NCBI RefSeq assembly: GCF_002310375.3
Contig: NZ_CP023315.3
Location: forward strand, 1,240,001-1,304,000
Length of the DNA: 64,000 nt
Source of the DNA: Caulobacter vibrioides
GTDB taxonomy: Bacteria > Pseudomonadota > Alphaproteobacteria > Caulobacterales > Caulobacteraceae
Direction: 5' to 3'
The notes below the pieces were generated by a model, which was not told where the DNA came from, ran no database searches, and saw only the letters and a program-made list of their open reading frames with translations. The translations under genes were made by a program, and so were the position numbers. Shown one piece after another: positions 9,334 to 17,797 of the stretch (within the stretch, counting starts at the first letter, position 1; every line of letters starts with the position of its first letter).

Positions 9334-9503
9334 GCGCGAAATGTCCGATTTGCGCCAAGCCCGCTGATTCTGCGTTCCGGCCGTTCTGCTCGAAACGCTG
9401 TGCGGACGTTGATCTGCAGCGCTGGCTGAGCGACCGCTACGTCGTCGCGGGCGGCGACGATGACGAGGAAAATCCGCCATCCCAAGACATCAACAGGGAA
9501 TGA
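9330..9503 (+). CDS. yacG: DNA gyrase inhibitor YacG (DUF329 zinc protein)
   Basis: A 57-residue protein whose ATG overlaps the preceding stop (ATGA). It has four zinc-binding cysteines: Cys5 and Cys8 in 'CPIC', and Cys20 and Cys24 in 'CSKRC'. 'RWLSDRYVV' follows, as in YacG, and the tail is acidic. In E. coli YacG binds GyrB and inhibits gyrase. Its position at the end of the maf/RNase E/G cluster is conserved in alphaproteobacteria. Confidence 0.92.
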   Translation: MSAKCPICAKPADSAFRPFCSKRCADVDLQRWLSDRYVVAGGDDDEENPPSQDINRE

Positions 9504-9602
9504 TAAAACGGCGCTGGACATCCTTTCGCGCCTCCCCTATAGACCCGGCTCCTCGCTGCACGGCGAGGTCGCCAAGGCGGTTTCAACCGCCAAAGCCCGG
9601 AT

Positions 9603-9678
9603 GCCTGGGTAGCTCAGTTGGTAGAGCAGCGGATTGAAAATCCGCGTGTCGCTGGTTCGATTCCGGCCCCAGGCACCA
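9603..9678 (+). tRNA. tRNA-Phe (GAA)
   Basis: A complete cloverleaf: acceptor GCCTGGG paired with CCCAGGC, D-arm GCTC..GAGC, anticodon stem CGGAT/ATCCG around loop TGAAA with anticodon GAA, T-loop TTCGATT, and encoded CCA. Confidence 0.95.
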
Positions 9679-10255
9679 CTCCCCATTTCCTTCCTTTCGG
9701 AAGTCAGGCTCGTCCAGAAGGTCGCCCGGTTGTCCGGTCGGCCCTCGCACTGTTCCTTCGCGGGGCGAGCTTGTTTACGCCGCGCGGACGTCCCATCTGC
9801 CGCACAGACAGGCGCCTTTCTTCACAGACCCGCGTTTTGTTGCCTTGCTGCAGTGCAGCATGGTTTTTCTCGTTGGCAGGGAAAAACCGCCCCGAAATCC
9901 GGAAAACCGTTTTGTGCAGTGCGGTAAGGCCCGCAGGCCACGGGGGCGGGCGATGAATTTGTGCCCAAATGAGACCCTTGACGGTGCGAAAAGGGGTTGC
10001 CAAAGGACCCCAGCCGCAATTCTAACATTGCGGTAAGACCGGAGCCCCAAAAGGGCGTCGGTTGCACGCGCTTCGAAACGATCCTTCTGGAGGCTGGTCC
10101 TCGTGAGGGGCGTAACGGGTCGAGCGCAGCGAAGCGGGTCCGCTGGGGGTGAGAGCTATCGAGCTCCAGGCGGACTATTCAGAGTTAGGGTGGAGACGCT
10201 CTCGCGCGACGACCCTCGGTCCAAACGTGCTAGGCCAATCAGGAACTGGCGACAG
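9679..10255 (+). other. 577-bp intergenic region between tRNA-Phe and exbB
   Basis: I see no convincing gene here. It holds a small hairpin just after the tRNA (CTTCC-TTTC-GGAAG), a 15-base palindrome at 9846-9860 (TGCTGCA-G-TGCAGCA), and a 7-bp hairpin at 10014-10033 (CCGCAAT / ATTGCGG). The region presumably contains the exbB-exbD-tonB promoter and a long 5' leader, which would suit regulation of nutrient uptake. No promoter element could be placed with confidence. Confidence 0.5.
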
Positions 10256-11170
10256 ATGCTCGACATTAAACGGAAGACCCCCCTCATCGCTCTCGTCGGC
10301 GCCGTGGCGCTGATGGCGAGCGCCCCGGCTTTTGCGCAAGACGCTGCGGCTCCCGCCGCCGCCTCCGCTGAAGCTCAACCGGCCACCGACGCCGCCGCCG
10401 CTCCGGCCGCGGACGCCGCCGCCGCCGCTGCTCCGGCTCCCGAAGCTGCTCCCGCCGAAGAAGGTGGCGAGGCCAAGGCCAGCCACTCGCTGACCCCGGT
10501 CGGCATGTTCATGGCCGCTGGCGTGGTCGTGAAGGTCGTCATGATCGGCCTGATCCTGGCCTCGGTTTTCTCGTGGGTGCTGCTGCTCACCAAGATTTTC
10601 GAGTTCGCCGCGCTGAACAAGCAGTCGGACAAGTTCCTGGAAGCCTTCCGCGGCGCTCGCTCGATCGCCGACATCGCGCGCATCAGCTCGTCGGAAGAAT
10701 TCGAAGGCAACCCGATGGCCGACATGGCCGCCGCCGCCTCGCAGGAAGTTGAGCTGTCGCGTCAGGCCGGCCTGGCCGTCGCCGGCGAGCACCGCGACTC
10801 GACGCTGAGCCGCGCGACCTACGCCATCAACGCCGTCCAAGCCTCGCTGGCCAAGCGCCTGTCGGGTGGCATGGTGTTCCTGGCCTCGGTCGGTTCGGGC
10901 GGTCCGTTCATCGGTCTGTTCGGTACCGTGTACGGCATCATGACGTCGTTCATCGGCATCGCGAACACCAACACGACCAACCTCGCCGTCGTGGCGCCGG
11001 GTATCGCTGAAGCCCTGCTCGCCACCGGTATCGGTCTGTTCGCCGCTATCCCGGCCGTTATCTTCTACAACTACTTCCAGACCCGCATCTCGGCCTACGG
11101 CACGCGTTCGGAAGGTTTCGTTGCTGAACTGATGAACGCCATCTCGCGCCAGCTCGACAAGGGGGCGTAA
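10256..11170 (+). CDS. exbB: Biopolymer transport protein ExbB
   Basis: 304 residues: a signal-like N-terminus ending in 'ASAPAFAQ', an alanine-rich segment of about 45 residues, then the MotA/TolQ/ExbB core with three membrane spans ('MIGLILASVFSWVLLLTKIF', 'FIGLFGTVYGIMTSFIG', 'EALLATGIGLFAAIPAVIFYN'). ExbB is the proton-channel stator that, with ExbD, powers TonB for outer-membrane uptake. The ATG at 10256 is chosen because it starts the signal sequence. exbD follows after 5 bases. Confidence 0.93.
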   Translation: MLDIKRKTPLIALVGAVALMASAPAFAQDAAAPAAASAEAQPATDAAAAPAADAAAAAAPAPEAAPAEEGGEAKASHSLTPVGMFMAAGVVVKVVMIGLILASVFSWVLLLTKIFEFAALNKQSDKFLEAFRGARSIADIARISSSEEFEGNPMADMAAAASQEVELSRQAGLAVAGEHRDSTLSRATYAINAVQASLAKRLSGGMVFLASVGSGGPFIGLFGTVYGIMTSFIGIANTNTTNLAVVAPGIAEALLATGIGLFAAIPAVIFYNYFQTRISAYGTRSEGFVAELMNAISRQLDKGA

Positions 11171-11175
11171 CACCC

Positions 11176-11610
11176 ATGGCCGCCAAGCTTTCAGGCGGTG
11201 GGGGCGACAGGTTCAACGTCGAACAGAACAGCGAGATCAACGTTACGCCCTTCGTGGACGTTATGCTGGTGCTCCTGATCATCTTCATGGTGGCGGCTCC
11301 GCTGGCCTCCGTGTCGGTCGAAGTGAACCTGCCGCCGGCGGTGGCGAAATCATCGCCGCCACCATCCAAGCCGGTTTACGTCTCGATCAAGCAGTCGGGA
11401 CAGCTCTACCTTGGTGACAACGAGACCAGCATCGATGAGCTGGGCTACGACATCACCAAGAGCATGGGCCGTCGCGATCCGACGAAGGAGCGCATTTTCA
11501 TCCGGGCCGACGAAAAGGTTCGCTATGGGGCTTTCATGGAGGTGATGAACACTCTCCAGGATAACGGCTTCTACAGCGTGGCTCTCGTCGGGCGGGATGA
11601 TAGTCAGTAG
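11176..11610 (+). CDS. exbD: Biopolymer transport protein ExbD
   Basis: 144 residues with one N-terminal membrane span ('FVDVMLVLLIIFMVAAPLA'). Asp28 in 'FVDVMLVLLI' is the proton-carrying residue of ExbD/TolR proteins. A periplasmic domain follows. It acts with ExbB to energise TonB. It sits 5 bases after exbB and 10 bases before tonB. Confidence 0.93.
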   Translation: MAAKLSGGGGDRFNVEQNSEINVTPFVDVMLVLLIIFMVAAPLASVSVEVNLPPAVAKSSPPPSKPVYVSIKQSGQLYLGDNETSIDELGYDITKSMGRRDPTKERIFIRADEKVRYGAFMEVMNTLQDNGFYSVALVGRDDSQ

Positions 11611-11620
11611 GGGGTGATGC

Positions 11621-12352
11621 ATGGCTGATCAAAATACGCCCGAGCATCGCCGCTACGATCCGCTCACTTCGGATGGTCCGCGTCGCAAGAAGGGCTTCGG
11701 TCCTTTCGGCGTCGCCCTGACTGTGGTGGTTGGTCTGCACGCGCTTCTCTTCGCGTATCTCGCGAAGCAAAAGTTCGAAGCGGTGTTCCAGGAGTACTCG
11801 GACGACGCGACGGTTGTGGAGCTGCCTCCGCCGCCGCCTCCGCCTCCGCCGCCTCCGCCTCCGCCGCCGCCGACCAATGAACCTCCGCCGCCTCCGGCCG
11901 TGGTTCAGCCGCGTCCCCCGGTGGCTCCGCCGCCGGACGTGACGCCGCCGCCGCCGCTGCCGATCCCGCCCGTTGAAAAGCGGGTGGAACAGACGGCTCC
12001 GCCGGTGATCTCGCCCACGCCTCCGGTTCCTTCGAACCCGCCGGCGCGCGCTTCGGTCATCACGCGTCCGGACTGGGCCCGTAAGCCCTCGGGCGATGAC
12101 ATGGCCCGGTACTATCCGGACCGTGCTCAGCGGATGGAAGTCAGCGGTCGTGCGACGATCTCGTGCACCGTGACGGCTAAGGGCACTCTGGAAGGCTGCT
12201 CGGTGGTTTCCGAATCGCCGGCTGACATGGGCTTCGGCGATGCGGCTATCCGCTTGTCGCGCCTGTTCCGGATGAAGCCCAAGACCCTCGACGGCGCGCC
12301 CGTCGACGGTGGCCAGGTGACCGTCCCGCTGGTGTTCCAAGTCCCGCAATAG
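11621..12352 (+). CDS. tonB: Energy transducer TonB
   Basis: 243 residues: a cytoplasmic basic N-terminus, one membrane anchor ('FGVALTVVVGLHALLFAYLA'), a long proline-rich periplasmic spacer (an unbroken proline run at about residues 70-83), and a C-terminal TonB domain ('RATISCTVTAKGTLEGCSVV'). It transmits the ExbBD proton-motive work to TonB-dependent receptors, which are very numerous in Caulobacter. Third gene of the operon, closed by a strong terminator. Confidence 0.93.
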   Translation: MADQNTPEHRRYDPLTSDGPRRKKGFGPFGVALTVVVGLHALLFAYLAKQKFEAVFQEYSDDATVVELPPPPPPPPPPPPPPPPTNEPPPPPAVVQPRPPVAPPPDVTPPPPLPIPPVEKRVEQTAPPVISPTPPVPSNPPARASVITRPDWARKPSGDDMARYYPDRAQRMEVSGRATISCTVTAKGTLEGCSVVSESPADMGFGDAAIRLSRLFRMKPKTLDGAPVDGGQVTVPLVFQVPQ

Positions 12353-12380
12353 GACCTGGATCCAGTCGATACCTAGGAAG

Positions 12381-12410
12381 CGCCCCGGAGTTTCGACTCC
12401 GGGGCGTTTT
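12381..12410 (+). terminator. Terminator of exbB-exbD-tonB
   Basis: An 11-bp perfect stem (CGCCCCGGAGT and its complement) closed by a TTCG tetraloop and followed by TTTT. Confidence 0.93.
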
Positions 12411-12480
12411 CCGTTCAAAACATCGGGATCGGTGCTTGATCCCGGCGGGCGATCCCACTAAAGACAACGCCTCGCGATGA

Positions 12481-12557
12481 GCCGGCTTAGCTCAGTTGGT
12501 TAGAGCGCTAGATTGTGGATCTAGAGGTCCTCGGTTCGAGCCCGAGAGCTGGTACCA
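12481..12557 (+). tRNA. tRNA-His (GTG), A73, no encoded G-1
   Basis: The cloverleaf has acceptor GCCGGCT with AGCTGGT (two G-T pairs), anticodon stem CTAGA/TCTAG around TTGTGGA with anticodon GTG, and encoded CCA. The discriminator base is A, and the base before position 1 is A, not G. Most bacteria have G-1 opposite C73. The A73 form without G-1 is known from a group of alphaproteobacteria including Caulobacter, which have a matching divergent HisRS. Confidence 0.95.
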
Positions 12558-12570
12558 TCGCAAGTCCTTG

Positions 12571-12597
12571 AAAAGCCCGGCATTGCCGGGCTTTTTT
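12571..12597 (+). terminator. Terminator after tRNA-His
   Basis: Stem AAGCCCGGC / GCCGGGCTT with loop ATT, flanked by A-rich sequence and followed by a run of six T. Confidence 0.93.
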
Positions 12598-12774
12598 CGT
12601 ATCCGGCCTTGGCGTCGGACGTGACGTTCGTCCGCCCTTCCTGACTATTCAGTCGCCGCCAGGACGGGCGAAAGTCTTGCGCCGCACCGATCCCGGGACA
12701 CGCCGGCGAGGGGGCGCGAGATCAGCCCCTTACGTTGCAATGCGCGGCGCTGATCCGACGACTACAGGCGACGT

Positions 12775-14202
12775 TCAGACCAAGCCGGCAAGTTCGCCCG
12801 CCAGCCGCAGATCCTGCACGAAGGACCGGTAGGCTGCGGCCTTGGCCGCCGTGTCCGTAAGCCGAAGAAGATGGGAGGGATGGAACGTCACCAGCCCTTG
12901 GACCTGATCGGGCAGGGTCAGAGGTCGTCCTCTCGACTCGGTGATTGGAGCCGCCCGTCCGGTCACACTAAGGGCGGCGGTCGCGCCCAGCATCACGATC
13001 ACGCGGGGGCTAACCAGACGACGTTCGGCGTCCATCCACCCGCGGCAAGCGCTGACCTCGCCTTGAGACGGGGTCTTGTGGAGCCGCACCTTGCCCCTTG
13101 GTTCATGCTTGAAGTGTTTGACGGCGTTGGTGACGTAGGCCCGCTGGCGCGGCACGCCGGCCTCCGCGAGCGCGCGATCGAACAGTTGCCCCGCTGGACC
13201 CACGAAGGGGCGGCCCGCAAGGTCTTCTTGATCGCCGGGCTGTTCACCGACGAACATCAGCGGAGCGTTCGGCGGCCCTTCGCCCGGGACACTCTGGGTC
13301 GCGTCCCGCCACAGATCACAGCGCCGGCACACGCTGGCCCCCGCCAGGACCGCCTCCAGGCTGGTCGGGATCCCAGCGCCGAAAGAGGCGTCTCGGGCAT
13401 GGCGCTGCGCCGCCTTGAGCACGCGGTCGGAGGGCGGGCGGGGCGGCGTCGCGACCATGGCGGCGGCTCGGTCCTGGGCGGCTTCGATCAGCCCCGGAAT
13501 GAGCGCCGCCTCGGGAAGGTTGCGCCAATACCGCTTTGGCATCTCCTGGCGCATCTGGCGGGGGTTGAGACGGGCCGGGTTGAAGATCGAAGCGTAGTAG
13601 GTCCGCCAGAGCTCCTCCTGGGCGTCCTCGGACGGCGCGTCGGCCGGATCGGCTCCTTCGGAGACCATCAAGCGGTCGCCATCCCACGCCACGCAGACGT
13701 CCGGCGTCAGGATCGTCCAATCCATATTGGCGAAGCGCCGGGCGAAGAAGGGCGCCGTCGCCTCGGTCACCCGGTGCGCGGGCTCGAACCAGGCCGCGTA
13801 GGTCTCCTTCTCCGCGCCCTCGACCAGGCGAAAGCGGACAAAGGCCTTCATCTTGTGAGCGGCGCGGCTGACGGCCTTGGCCATGTCGCGCGCCCGCGCC
13901 ATGTCCGTTTCGGCCGGATTGTCGATCAAGCGGGGTTCGCGTTCCAACCGCCAGAGGATGCGGTAGAGCAGGGCGAAGCGGTCGGGCGATCGGTTCAACA
14001 CGACCTGCTGGGCCAGGTTCATGAAGGCGGCCGGTACGGCGAAGGTTCCGGCGGTCGCTGCGATCGGCTCCCCGTGATCAAAGAGGTCTCTCTCCACGGT
14101 CCATACAAGCGCCTCAGGTGGTGTCCCTTCGGCCCGCAGGGCTCGCGCAGCCTTTCGCCAGCCGTCGAAGTCGACTTCCGAACCCAGGCGAACGACGCGC
14201 AT
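12775..14202 (-). CDS. DUF4130 - UdgX-type uracil-DNA glycosylase fusion
   Basis: 475 residues. Residues about 1-250 are a DUF4130-type domain. Residues about 275-475 are a family 4/6 uracil-DNA glycosylase: 'CRRCDLW' (Cys292, Cys295; iron-sulphur ligands), 'GEQPGDQED' (about 319), 'FVGPAGQLFDRAL', and 'RLHKTPSQGE' with His375. The RxHK loop is the signature of UdgX, which crosslinks covalently to uracil-DNA through this His. It probably removes or traps uracil in damaged DNA. Its ATG overlaps the stop of the upstream radical SAM gene, and the pair shares a LexA box. Confidence 0.88.
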   Translation of the reverse strand: MRVVRLGSEVDFDGWRKAARALRAEGTPPEALVWTVERDLFDHGEPIAATAGTFAVPAAFMNLAQQVVLNRSPDRFALLYRILWRLEREPRLIDNPAETDMARARDMAKAVSRAAHKMKAFVRFRLVEGAEKETYAAWFEPAHRVTEATAPFFARRFANMDWTILTPDVCVAWDGDRLMVSEGADPADAPSEDAQEELWRTYYASIFNPARLNPRQMRQEMPKRYWRNLPEAALIPGLIEAAQDRAAAMVATPPRPPSDRVLKAAQRHARDASFGAGIPTSLEAVLAGASVCRRCDLWRDATQSVPGEGPPNAPLMFVGEQPGDQEDLAGRPFVGPAGQLFDRALAEAGVPRQRAYVTNAVKHFKHEPRGKVRLHKTPSQGEVSACRGWMDAERRLVSPRVIVMLGATAALSVTGRAAPITESRGRPLTLPDQVQGLVTFHPSHLLRLTDTAAKAAAYRSFVQDLRLAGELAGLV

Positions 14203-15422
14203 CAGAACAGGCTCAGCTGCACGGGAGCGGTCAGGGCGGCCTTGAGGTCCTCCTGATCGGTCAACGCGCCTGGACGCCAGTCTGCGGTCACCACGAAGGG
14301 CTTGGCGCGCTTCAGAACCGCGCCAACCCGCTTCAGGTCGTCGAGCGTGAGCCGGCTGATCCGACGCGCCGCCAGAACCCGCGCGACGGCCTTCGCGCCC
14401 AGGCCAGGGACGCGCAGAAGCGCTTCCTTGTCAGCGGTCTGTACGTCGATGGGAAACCGATCCCGATGTCGCAGCGCCCAGCCAGTCTTCGGGTCGACAG
14501 ACAGGTCCAGGTCATCGCCTTGTTCGACGATTTCGGGCTGCGCAAAGCCATAGAACCGCATCAGCCAGTCGGCCTGATACAGGCGATGCTCCCGCAGGAG
14601 CGGAGGGCGCACCAGCGGAAGCCGATGGCTGGCGTCCGGGATCGGGCTGAAGGCGGAATAGTAGACGCGGCTGAGGCGATAGGCCCCGTACAGATTGGCG
14701 CTACGGGCCAGGATATCGCCGTCTCTGGCCTCGTCGGCGCCAACGATCAACTGGGTGGATTGGCTGCGAGCGAAGGCGCGCCGTCCCGATCGACGCGCGG
14801 GCTCGGCGTGGTCGTCGATCGCCAGGCGCATACGTCCCATCGCCCGCTTGATGTCGGTGGGGTCCTTTTCAGGCGCCAGCGACTTCAAGCTATCGTCGCG
14901 CGGCAGCTCGATATTGATCGAGACCCGGTCGGCGTAGAGGCCGGCCTCGGCCGCTAACTCGGGCGAGGCTTCGGGGATGAGTTTCAGGTGGATGTAGCCT
15001 CGGAAGTCGTGGTCCAGGCGCAGCGACTTGGCCACCCGAATCATCTCTTCCATCGTGTAGTCGCCCGAGCGGATGACGCCAGACGACAGAAACAGGCCCT
15101 CGATATAATTGCGCTTGTAGAAGTTGAGGGTGAGGTCGACGACCTCCTTCACCGTGAACCGCGCCCGGGGCGTGTTCGACGACACCCGATTGATGCAATA
15201 GGCGCAGTCGTAGATGCAGAAGTTGGTCAGCAGGATCTTGAGCAGGCTGATGCAACGCCCGTCCGGCGCATAGGCGTGGCAGATGCCCATGCCTTCGGTC
15301 GAGCCGACGCCCTTGCCGTCGAGCGAGTTGCGCTTCGCCGCCCCTGACGACGCGCAGGAGGCGTCATACTTCGCAGCGTCGGAAAGAATGGCGAGCTTGC
15401 GCCTGAGATCGAGAACGGCCAT
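14202..15422 (-). CDS. Putative DNA modification/repair radical SAM protein (UDG-linked)
   Basis: About 406 residues. 'NFCIYDCAYC' gives the C-X3-C-X2-C iron-sulphur motif (Cys69, 73, 76). A radical SAM barrel follows, then a helix-hairpin-helix 'LLRVPGLGAKAVARVLAARR' near residue 350 for DNA binding. The chain ends exactly in QLSLF, a match to the sliding-clamp (DnaN) binding consensus QL[SD]LF. This family is regularly paired with DUF4130/UDG proteins; its reaction is unknown. The ATG at 15422 is preferred over a GTG two codons upstream. The SOS box begins 15 bases before the start. Confidence 0.88.
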   Translation of the reverse strand: MAVLDLRRKLAILSDAAKYDASCASSGAAKRNSLDGKGVGSTEGMGICHAYAPDGRCISLLKILLTNFCIYDCAYCINRVSSNTPRARFTVKEVVDLTLNFYKRNYIEGLFLSSGVIRSGDYTMEEMIRVAKSLRLDHDFRGYIHLKLIPEASPELAAEAGLYADRVSINIELPRDDSLKSLAPEKDPTDIKRAMGRMRLAIDDHAEPARRSGRRAFARSQSTQLIVGADEARDGDILARSANLYGAYRLSRVYYSAFSPIPDASHRLPLVRPPLLREHRLYQADWLMRFYGFAQPEIVEQGDDLDLSVDPKTGWALRHRDRFPIDVQTADKEALLRVPGLGAKAVARVLAARRISRLTLDDLKRVGAVLKRAKPFVVTADWRPGALTDQEDLKAALTAPVQLSLF

Positions 15423-15436
15423 GCGCACATGGTATC

Positions 15437-15451
15437 GTTCTCTTTTTGTTC
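15437..15451 (-). promoter_or_regulatory. LexA (SOS) box upstream of the radical SAM/UdgX operon
   Basis: A perfect GTTC-N7-GTTC (spacer TCTTTTT, written on the + strand). This direct repeat is the established LexA operator of alphaproteobacteria. It lies 15 bases before the start codon of the operon, well placed for repression. Predicted consequence: damage-induced expression of both repair genes. Confidence 0.82.
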
Positions 15452-15463
15452 TTGAAAGCCTAA

Positions 15464-15499
15464 GGGTGCGACGTTTGCGCTAGGCTGAACGTCGCACCC
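15464..15499 (-). terminator. 12-bp inverted repeat after the HU gene
   Basis: GGGTGCGACGTT (15464-15475) and its exact complement (15488-15499) with a 12-base spacer. On the minus strand it lies 54 bases after the HU stop and is followed by TTAGGCTTTC, so it is a likely terminator that isolates HU from the SOS operon. An operator role is possible, since it also sits just upstream of the LexA box. Confidence 0.5.
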
Positions 15500-15553
15500 C
15501 GAAGCTGTAGCGAGAGGCAGACGCCCGAGGCGCCGGCTCCTCACCCAAAAGGC

Positions 15554-15832
15554 TTAGCCGTTGACGGCGTCCTTCAGTTGCTTGGCCGGCGTGAAGGCGA
15601 CCTTCTTGCTGGCGGCGATCTCGATGGTCGCGCCCGTGGCCGGGTTGCGGCCGGTGCGGGCCGGCTTGGCCTGGACCTTGAACTTGCCGAAGCCCGGGAT
15701 CGAGACTTCATCGCCCTTCACGGCGGCGTCGGAGATCGACTTGAAGACGCCGTCGATGATGGCCTTGGCCTGGGTCTTCGTCAGTTTTTCGTCGGCGGCG
15801 ACAGCGGCGTCGACCAGATCGGAAACGTTCAT
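15554..15832 (-). CDS. hup: HU family DNA-binding protein
   Basis: 92 residues, the usual HU length. It has the N-terminal helices ('VDAAVAADEKLTKTQAKAIIDGV'), 'IPGFGKFKV', and the DNA-intercalating beta-arm 'RTGRNPATGATIEI' with its key proline. HU bends and compacts DNA non-specifically. IHF is a relative, but the arm and the overall sequence fit HU better. Confidence 0.95.
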   Translation of the reverse strand: MNVSDLVDAAVAADEKLTKTQAKAIIDGVFKSISDAAVKGDEVSIPGFGKFKVQAKPARTGRNPATGATIEIAASKKVAFTPAKQLKDAVNG

Positions 15833-16069
15833 CTTCTCAAGCTCATTCCTGTGAATCAGGGAAATCCGAGCCTGACGACGCCGATCGCGTTTGTCACCCG
15901 TTAGGAAAGGTTAAAACGTCGATTCACGGGGACAAAACGTCCATGGCGCGGCGTTTTTTAAGGTCAAGGCGCCTTGGGAGCGCTCGCGAGAAGCCTGAAC
16001 GGCCTGTTGCAGCGCAAAAACGAGGATGGTTCAGCGCCGCAAGCCGCTTGATTCTGACCGGCCGCAAAG
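15833..16069 (-). other. HU upstream region
   Basis: The stretch between the HU start and the terminator of the Xre gene holds no open frame that I trust. It should carry the HU promoter, reading leftward. A T-rich stretch (GCGTTTTTTAAGG, about 15951-15963) stands out, but no clear -35/-10 pair could be fixed. Confidence 0.4.
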
Positions 16070-16096
16070 CAAAAGACCCCGCAGTATGCGGGGTCT
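16070..16096 (-). terminator. Terminator of the Xre regulator gene
   Basis: A perfect 10-bp stem (AGACCCCGCA / TGCGGGGTCT) with a 3-base loop. On the minus strand it is followed by TTTTGCTTTG and lies 37 bases after the Xre gene stop. Confidence 0.82.
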
Positions 16097-16132
16097 GAAG
16101 ATGCCGTTCCGGCTGGCGTGCGAGGATGGGCC

Positions 16133-16540
16133 CTATGGCGCTTCGTCGTCCACCATGGCGCGCACCAGATCGACGACCCGGCGACGAAGGCGACGGTCGG
16201 CGAGGCGCGGGAAAAGACTGGCCAGCTCGAGGCCTTCCGGCGTCGAGACGAACTCGGTCATGCGCTGGGCGAATCCATCGTCCACACCACCGTCGGTCTC
16301 GTTGAGACCTTCGAAGAAGTACGACACAGGCGCCTGAAGCAGTTTCGCGGCGTCGTAGAGCTTGCTGGCGCTGATCCGGTTGGCGCCGCGCTCGTACTTC
16401 TGGATCTGCTGAAAGGTGATGCCGAGGGCGTCAGCGACTTGGGTCTGGCTGAGACCCATCATCTTGCGACGAATTCTCAGCCGGGCCCCCACATAGAGAT
16501 CAACGGGATGGGCCTGTTCGGCTGCGGGTCGATCGTTCAT
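16133..16540 (-). CDS. XRE-family transcriptional regulator
   Basis: 135 residues. A Cro/CI-type helix-turn-helix spans about residues 18-70: 'ARLRIRRKMMGLSQTQVADA' with recognition helix 'ITFQQIQKYERGANRI'. The 'VSYFFEGL' that follows is typical of a large alphaproteobacterial XRE group. The C-terminal 50 residues are helical and charged. It is divergent from the ThiO-like gene across about 210 bases. Targets are unknown. Confidence 0.9.
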   Translation of the reverse strand: MNDRPAAEQAHPVDLYVGARLRIRRKMMGLSQTQVADALGITFQQIQKYERGANRISASKLYDAAKLLQAPVSYFFEGLNETDGGVDDGFAQRMTEFVSTPEGLELASLFPRLADRRLRRRVVDLVRAMVDDEAP

Positions 16541-16751
16541 CCGCCTTTATTCCCTCCAACACCGGTAAACGGCTGACTGTAGTCTTAACGGATATAGACC
16601 GAGCTTGGCGGCTTCGTCACGCGCAGCCATGCACGGAACGGGTCTTCGCGCTGAAGTGTCGCGATGTATGGTTTACCCTTATGGTTGATTTGGGCGACTT
16701 ACGCGTTGTTTGGGACTTGACGCCGCAGGTCTCTGAAGGTGTCTGCGCGCC

Positions 16752-17762
16752 ATGAAACTTCGATCGGGCGCGCGCGTCGCCGTGGCGGGAGCCGGGGCCT
16801 TGGGATCCGCCGTGACCCTGCGGTTGGCGCGCCTGGGTTTCGAGGTCACGGTCTTTGATCCTTCTCCGCCTGGCGTGAACGCCTCCGGCGTGGCGGCCGG
16901 CATGCTGGCGCCGCTGAGTGAGGCGCTCTTCGACCCCGCCTCGCGCCACCACCTGGATCTGATGCGGCGCGCGCGCGCGCTATGGCCAGACTTCGCGCAG
17001 GCGCTGGGGCTCATGCTGGTTCGCAGCGGCGTGCGGATCGAAGGCGCGGACGCCTGGCGACGCGAGGTTGCGACGCGCCTGGACGCCTTGGGAGCGCCGG
17101 CCGGCGCCCTCGTCGTCGAGGATTGGCGGATCGATGCTCGGCAGGCGCTGGAAGCGCTGCACGAGGCCGCTCGCCAGGCGGGGGCCGAATTCCGATCCGT
17201 CGCCGTGCAGGGATTCGAGCCTGGCGTTGTCGAACTGGCGGATGGCCGCCGCGAAGCGTTCGACGCCCTGGTGCTGGCCACGGGTCCTGGAGTCCGCCAC
17301 GGCGGCATCGCGCCGGAGACGAGCACCTTGGAGCCCATTAAGGGGCAAATCCTGCGTTTGCCCGAACGGGACGAGGGGGAAACGCCCGTCGTTCGAGGCG
17401 AGGGCGTCTATCTCGCACCCGGCGCCTCGCTCGCCATCGGCGCAACGATGGAGCATGGGCGCGATGATCTTGCGCCAGACCCGGCGGCGACCCGCGCGCT
17501 GCGCGCCGCTGCGGCGATGCTCCGGCCAGACCTCGATCTGGATAGCGCCGCGGTTGACGTCGGGGTCCGGGTGACCACGCCAGACGGACTGCCTCTGGTT
17601 GGCTGGAGCCAAACGCCTGGGGTGATGCTTGCTGTGGGTGCGCGTCGCAACGGCTGGCTGTTCGCGCCGCTTGTGGCCGACATGGTCGCAGCGTATCTGA
17701 CGGGTGATAACCTAGGCCAGGACGCCACTGCGATGTACGCTAGGCGCTTCGAAAAGCCTTAG
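16752..17762 (+). CDS. thiO: FAD-dependent amino-acid oxidase, ThiO-like
   Basis: 336 residues. An N-terminal FAD-binding Rossmann motif ('VAVAGAGALGSAVTLRLARLG'), 'NASGVAAGMLAPLSEA' contacting FAD, 'PIKGQILRL' in the substrate domain, and the C-terminal 'GARRNGWLFAPLVADMVA' match glycine-oxidase ThiO. ThiO makes iminoglycine for the thiamine thiazole ring. No other thi gene or TPP riboswitch is visible nearby, so another D-amino-acid or sarcosine-type substrate is possible. Confidence 0.75.
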   Translation: MKLRSGARVAVAGAGALGSAVTLRLARLGFEVTVFDPSPPGVNASGVAAGMLAPLSEALFDPASRHHLDLMRRARALWPDFAQALGLMLVRSGVRIEGADAWRREVATRLDALGAPAGALVVEDWRIDARQALEALHEAARQAGAEFRSVAVQGFEPGVVELADGRREAFDALVLATGPGVRHGGIAPETSTLEPIKGQILRLPERDEGETPVVRGEGVYLAPGASLAIGATMEHGRDDLAPDPAATRALRAAAAMLRPDLDLDSAAVDVGVRVTTPDGLPLVGWSQTPGVMLAVGARRNGWLFAPLVADMVAAYLTGDNLGQDATAMYARRFEKP

Positions 17763-17797
17763 ATCTAAGCAAGAAGAATAAGCAGGGGAGTTGGCCG

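Noticed and set aside
11821..11900. CCG/CCT tandem repeat as a microsatellite
   Set aside because: It encodes the proline-rich spacer of TonB and needs no other explanation, though it could vary in length.
16541..16751. Possible TPP riboswitch before the ThiO-like gene
   Set aside because: No CTGAGA-type thi-box was found in the 211-bp gap.
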